Below, one piece after another: positions 59,201-64,000 of a stretch of DNA of 64,000 nucleotides. How positions within the stretch are numbered: the first letter of the stretch is position 1; every line of letters begins with the position of its first letter. Under the pieces are notes generated by a model that saw only the letters and a program-made list of their open reading frames with translations, was not told the DNA's origin and made no database searches. A program made the translations under genes and the position numbers. This stretch comes from Owenia fusiformis (lineage: Eukaryota > Annelida > Polychaeta > Sabellida > Oweniidae), in the NCBI GenBank assembly GCA_903813345.2, contig CAIIXF020000012.1, positions 533,501-597,500 of the forward strand, written 5' to 3'.

Positions 59201-62200
59201 TAGGGTTAGGGTTAGGGTTAGGGTTAGGGTTAGGGTTAGGGTTAGGGTTAGGGTTAGGGTTAGGGTTAGGGTTAGGGTTAGGGTTAGGGTTAGGGTTAGG
59301 GTTAGGGTTAGGGTTAGGGTTAGGGTTAGGGTTAGGGTTAGGGTTAGGGTTAGGGTTAGGGTTAGGGTTAGGGTTAGGGTTAGGGTTAGGGTTAGGGTTA
59401 GGGTTAGGGTTAGGGTTAGGGTTAGGGTTAGGGTTAGGGTTAGGGTTAGGGTTAGGGTTAGGGTTAGGGTTAGGGTTAGGGTTAGGGTTAGGGTTAGGGT
59501 TAGGGTTAGGGTTAGGGTTAGGGTTAGGGTTAGGGTTAGGGTTAGGGTTAGGGTTAGGGTTAGGGTTAGGGTTAGGGTTAGGGTTAGGGTTAGGGTTAGG
59601 GTTAGGGTTAGGGTTAGGGTTAGGGTTAGGGTTAGGGTTAGGGTTAGGGTTAGGGTTAGGGTTAGGGTTAGGGTTAGGGTTAGGGTTAGGGTTAGGGTTA
59701 GGGTTAGGGTTAGGGTTAGGGTTAGGGTTAGGGTTAGGGTTAGGGTTAGGGTTAGGGTTAGGGTTAGGGTTAGGGTTAGGGTTAGGGTTAGGGTTAGGGT
59801 TAGGGTTAGGGTTAGGGTTAGGGTTAGGGTTAGGGTTAGGGTTAGGGTTAGGGTTAGGGTTAGGGTTAGGGTTAGGGTTAGGGTTAGGGTTAGGGTTAGG
59901 GTTAGGGTTAGGGTTAGGGTTAGGGTTAGGGTTAGGGTTAGGGTTAGGGTTAGGGTTAGGGTTAGGGTTAGGGTTAGGGTTAGGGTTAGGGTTAGGGTTA
60001 GGGTTAGGGTTAGGGTTAGGGTTAGGGTTAGGGTTAGGGTTAGGGTTAGGGTTAGGGTTAGGGTTAGGGTTAGGGTTAGGGTTAGGGTTAGGGTTAGGGT
60101 TAGGGTTAGGGTTAGGGTTAGGGTTAGGGTTAGGGTTAGGGTTAGGGTTAGGGTTAGGGTTAGGGTTAGGGTTAGGGTTAGGGTTAGGGTTAGGGTTAGG
60201 GTTAGGGTTAGGGTTAGGGTTAGGGTTAGGGTTAGGGTTAGGGTTAGGGTTAGGGTTAGGGTTAGGGTTAGGGTTAGGGTTAGGGTTAGGGTTAGGGTTA
60301 GGGTTAGGGTTAGGGTTAGGGTTAGGGTTAGGGTTAGGGTTAGGGTTAGGGTTAGGGTTAGGGTTAGGGTTAGGGTTAGGGTTAGGGTTAGGGTTAGGGT
60401 TAGGGTTAGGGTTAGGGTTAGGGTTAGGGTTAGGGTTAGGGTTAGGGTTAGGGTTAGGGTTAGGGTTAGGGTTAGGGTTAGGGTTAGGGTTAGGGTTAGG
60501 GTTAGGGTTAGGGTTAGGGTTAGGGTTAGGGTTAGGGTTAGGGTTAGGGTTAGGGTTAGGGTTAGGGTTAGGGTTAGGGTTAGGGTTAGGGTTAGGGTTA
60601 GGGTTAGGGTTAGGGTTAGGGTTAGGGTTAGGGTTAGGGTTAGGGTTAGGGTTAGGGTTAGGGTTAGGGTTAGGGTTAGGGTTAGGGTTAGGGTTAGGGT
60701 TAGGGTTAGGGTTAGGGTTAGGGTTAGGGTTAGGGTTAGGGTTAGGGTTAGGGTTAGGGTTAGGGTTAGGGTTAGGGTTAGGGTTAGGGTTAGGGTTAGG
60801 GTTAGGGTTAGGGTTAGGGTTAGGGTTAGGGTTAGGGTTAGGGTTAGGGTTAGGGTTAGGGTTAGGGTTAGGGTTAGGGTTAGGGTTAGGGTTAGGGTTA
60901 GGGTTAGGGTTAGGGTTAGGGTTAGGGTTAGGGTTAGGGTTAGGGTTAGGGTTAGGGTTAGGGTTAGGGTTAGGGTTAGGGTTAGGGTTAGGGTTAGGGT
61001 TAGGGTTAGGGTTAGGGTTAGGGTTAGGGTTAGGGTTAGGGTTAGGGTTAGGGTTAGGGTTAGGGTTAGGGTTAGGGTTAGGGTTAGGGTTAGGGTTAGG
61101 GTTAGGGTTAGGGTTAGGGTTAGGGTTAGGGTTAGGGTTAGGGTTAGGGTTAGGGTTAGGGTTAGGGTTAGGGTTAGGGTTAGGGTTAGGGTTAGGGTTA
61201 GGGTTAGGGTTAGGGTTAGGGTTAGGGTTAGGGTTAGGGTTAGGGTTAGGGTTAGGGTTAGGGTTAGGGTTAGGGTTAGGGTTAGGGTTAGGGTTAGGGT
61301 TAGGGTTAGGGTTAGGGTTAGGGTTAGGGTTAGGGTTAGGGTTAGGGTTAGGGTTAGGGTTAGGGTTAGGGTTAGGGTTAGGGTTAGGGTTAGGGTTAGG
61401 GTTAGGGTTAGGGTTAGGGTTAGGGTTAGGGTTAGGGTTAGGGTTAGGGTTAGGGTTAGGGTTAGGGTTAGGGTTAGGGTTAGGGTTAGGGTTAGGGTTA
61501 GGGTTAGGGTTAGGGTTAGGGTTAGGGTTAGGGTTAGGGTTAGGGTTAGGGTTAGGGTTAGGGTTAGGGTTAGGGTTAGGGTTAGGGTTAGGGTTAGGGT
61601 TAGGGTTAGGGTTAGGGTTAGGGTTAGGGTTAGGGTAGGGTTAGGGTTAGGGTTAGGGTTAGGGTTAGGGTTAGGGTTAGGGTAGGGTTAGGGTTAGGGT
61701 TAGGGTTAGGGTTAGGGTTAGGGTTAGGGTTAGGGTTAGGGTTAGGGTTAGGGTTAGGGTTAGGGTTAGGGTTAGGGTTAGGGTTAGGGTTAGGGTTAGG
61801 GTTAGGGTTAGGGTTAGGGTTAGGGTTAGGGTTAGGGTTAGGGTTAGGGTTAGGGTTAGGGTTAGGGTTAGGGTTAGGGTTAGGGTTAGGGTTAGGGTTA
61901 GGGTTAGGGTTAGGGTTAGGGTTAGGGTTAGGGTTAGGGTTAGGGTTAGGGTTAGGGTTAGGGTTAGGGTTAGGGTTAGGGTTAGGGTTAGGGTTAGGGT
62001 TAGGGTTAGGGTTAGGGTTAGGGTTAGGGTTAGGGTTAGGGTTAGGGTTAGGGTTAGGGTTAGGGTTAGGGTTAGGGTTAGGGTTAGGGTAGGGTTAGGG
62101 TTAGGGTTAGGGTTAGGGTTAGGGTTAGGGTTAGGGTTAGGGTTAGGGTTAGGGTTAGGGTTAGGGTTAGGGTTAGGGTTAGGGTTAGGGTTAGGGTTAG

Positions 62201-64000
62201 GGTTAGGGTTAGGGTTAGGGTTAGGGTTAGGGTTAGGGTTAGGGTTAGGGTTAGGGTTAGGGTTAGGGTTAGGGTTAGGGTTAGGGTTAGGGTTAGGGTT
62301 AGGGTTAGGGTTAGGGTTAGGGTTAGGGTTAGGGTTAGGGTTAGGGTTAGGGTTAGGGTTAGGGTTAGGGTTAGGGTTAGGGTTAGGGTTAGGGTTAGGG
62401 TTAGGGTTAGGGTTAGGGTTAGGGTTAGGGTTAGGGTTAGGGTTAGGGTTAGGGTTAGGGTTAGGGTTAGGGTTAGGGTTAGGGTTAGGGTTAGGGTTAG
62501 GGTTAGGGTTAGGGTTAGGGTTAGGGTTAGGGTTAGGGTTAGGGTTAGGGTTAGGGTTAGGGTTAGGGTTAGGGTTAGGGTTAGGGTTAGGGTTAGGGTT
62601 AGGGTTAGGGTTAGGGTTAGGGTTAGGGTTAGGGTTAGGGTTAGGGTTAGGGTTAGGGTTAGGGTTAGGGTTAGGGTTAGGGTTAGGGTTAGGGTTAGGG
62701 TTAGGGTTAGGGTTAGGGTTAGGGTTAGGGTTAGGGTTAGGGTTAGGGTTAGGGTTAGGGTTAGGGTTAGGGTTAGGGTTAGGGTTAGGGTTAGGGTTAG
62801 GGTTAGGGTTAGGGTTAGGGTTAGGGTTAGGGTTAGGGTTAGGGTTAGGGTTAGGGTTAGGGTTAGGGTTAGGGTTAGGGTTAGGGTTAGGGTTAGGGTA
62901 GGGTTAGGGTTAGGGTTAGGGTTAGGGTTAGGGTTAGGGTTAGGGTTAGGGTTAGGGTTAGGGTTAGGGTTAGGGTTAGGGTTAGGGTTAGGGTTAGGGT
63001 TAGGGTTAGGGTTAGGGTTAGGGTTAGGGTTAGGGTTAGGGTTAGGGTTAGGGTTAGGGTTAGGGTTAGGGTTAGGGTTAGGGTTAGGGTTAGGGTTAGG
63101 GTTAGGGTTAGGGTTAGGGTTAGGGTTAGGGTTAGGGTTAGGGTTAGGGTTAGGGTTAGGGTTAGGGTTAGGGTTAGGGTTAGGGTTAGGGTTAGGGTTA
63201 GGGTTAGGGTTAGGGTTAGGGTTAGGGTTAGGGTTAGGGTTAGGGTAGGGTTAGGGTTAGGGTTAGGGTTAGGGTTAGGGTTAGGGTTAGGGTTAGGGTT
63301 AGGGTTAGGGTTAGGGTTAGGGTTAGGGTTAGGGTTAGGGTTAGGGTTAGGGTTAGGGTTAGGGTTAGGGTTAGGGTTAGGGTTAGGGTTAGGGTTAGGG
63401 TTAGGGTTAGGGTTAGGGTTAGGGTTAGGGTTAGGGTTAGGGTTAGGGTTAGGGTTAGGGTTAGGGTTAGGGTTAGGGTTAGGGTTAGGGTTAGGGTTAG
63501 GGTTAGGGTTAGGGTTAGGGTTAGGGTTAGGGTTAGGGTTAGGGTTAGGGTTAGGGTTAGGGTTAGGGTTAGGGTTAGGGTTAGGGTTAGGGTTAGGGTT
63601 AGGGTTAGGGTTAGGGTTAGGGTTAGGGTTAGGGTTAGGGTTAGGGTTAGGGTTAGGGTTAGGGTTAGGGTTAGGGTTAGGGTTAGGGTTAGGGTTAGGG
63701 TTAGGGTTAGGGTTAGGGTTAGGGTTAGGGTTAGGGTTAGGGTTAGGGTTAGGGTTAGGGTTAGGGTTAGGGTTAGGGTTAGGGTTAGGGTTAGGGTTAG
63801 GGTTAGGGTTAGGGTTAGGGTTAGGGTTAGGGTTAGGGTTAGGGTTAGGGTTAGGGTTAGGGTTAGGGTTAGGGTTAGGGTTAGGGTTAGGGTTAGGGTT
63901 AGGGTTAGGGTTAGGGTTAGGGTTAGGGTTAGGGTAGGGTTAGGGTTAGGGTTAGGGTTAGGGTTAGGGTTAGGGTTAGGGTTAGGGTTAGGGTTAGGGT
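56278..64000 (+). repeat. Telomere, (TTAGGG)n
   Basis: A continuous 7.7-kb TTAGGG array with the G-rich strand reading toward the right, so the right side is the chromosome end. The first 5.3 kb (to about 61634) show no deviation. Beyond that, six units have lost one T (GGGTAGGG near 61635, 61682, 62090, 62900, 63246 and 63935). The two giant translated frames over it are meaningless by-products. Confidence 0.99.

Noticed and set aside
56268-61685. Two open frames of about 1,800 codons (VR and LG repeats)
   Set aside because: They are translations of the TTAGGG telomere array.

Overview
This is the end of a eukaryotic chromosome. The right-hand 7.7 kb (56278 to the window edge) is an almost pure TTAGGG array with its G-rich strand pointing right, so the chromosome tip lies beyond the window and everything to the left is subtelomere. 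The DNA is AT-rich and gene-poor, full of tandem repeats and nested DNA transposons. The only clear cellular gene piece, on the minus strand, is the first coding exon of a two-pore-domain potassium channel. Together with TTAGGG telomeres and several mariner-like and foldback elements, this fits an invertebrate animal, perhaps a mollusc or another lophotrochozoan. The species guess is inference; nothing here looks bacterial. || Layout, left to right. 1-9500: minisatellites with periods of about 47, 59, 51 and 39 bp, a TACAA-rich tract, and unassigned AT-rich DNA. 9500-17800: a 740-bp foldback element, a 1,345-bp TA-flanked element carrying a tRNA-like promoter, a 54-55 bp minisatellite and a short 16-bp array. 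17800-24300: nested inverted-repeat elements followed by a 176-bp dimeric satellite. 25000-30700: a foldback element with a dead mariner in its loop, then a stack of nested elements including a second 1,345-bp element in the opposite orientation. 30700-34500: a 77-bp array split by a 207-bp MITE, a 53/99-bp minisatellite, and the potassium channel exon that the minisatellite runs into. 35370-37370: a 57-bp minisatellite. 37750-40712: a GC-rich 30-bp array broken by two TA-flanked MITEs and ending in an interstitial telomeric tract. 41800-53200: dispersed repeats, foldback elements and a large transposon copy (44033-52858). That copy appears to hold a 7.3-kb insertion containing a head-to-head inverted 31-bp minisatellite and an OTU-protease fragment. 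53050-56277: a short GC-rich repeat and unassigned DNA, then the telomere. || No gene set working together was found. Most open reading frames longer than 60 codons are artefacts of tandem arrays or transposon arms. The observations most worth following are: the minisatellite that appears to derive from the channel's exon-intron junction and carries many copies of its 5' splice-site core; the inverted 31-bp array; the exact-length pair of 1,345-bp elements; and the restriction of telomere-repeat deletions to the distal 2.4 kb.
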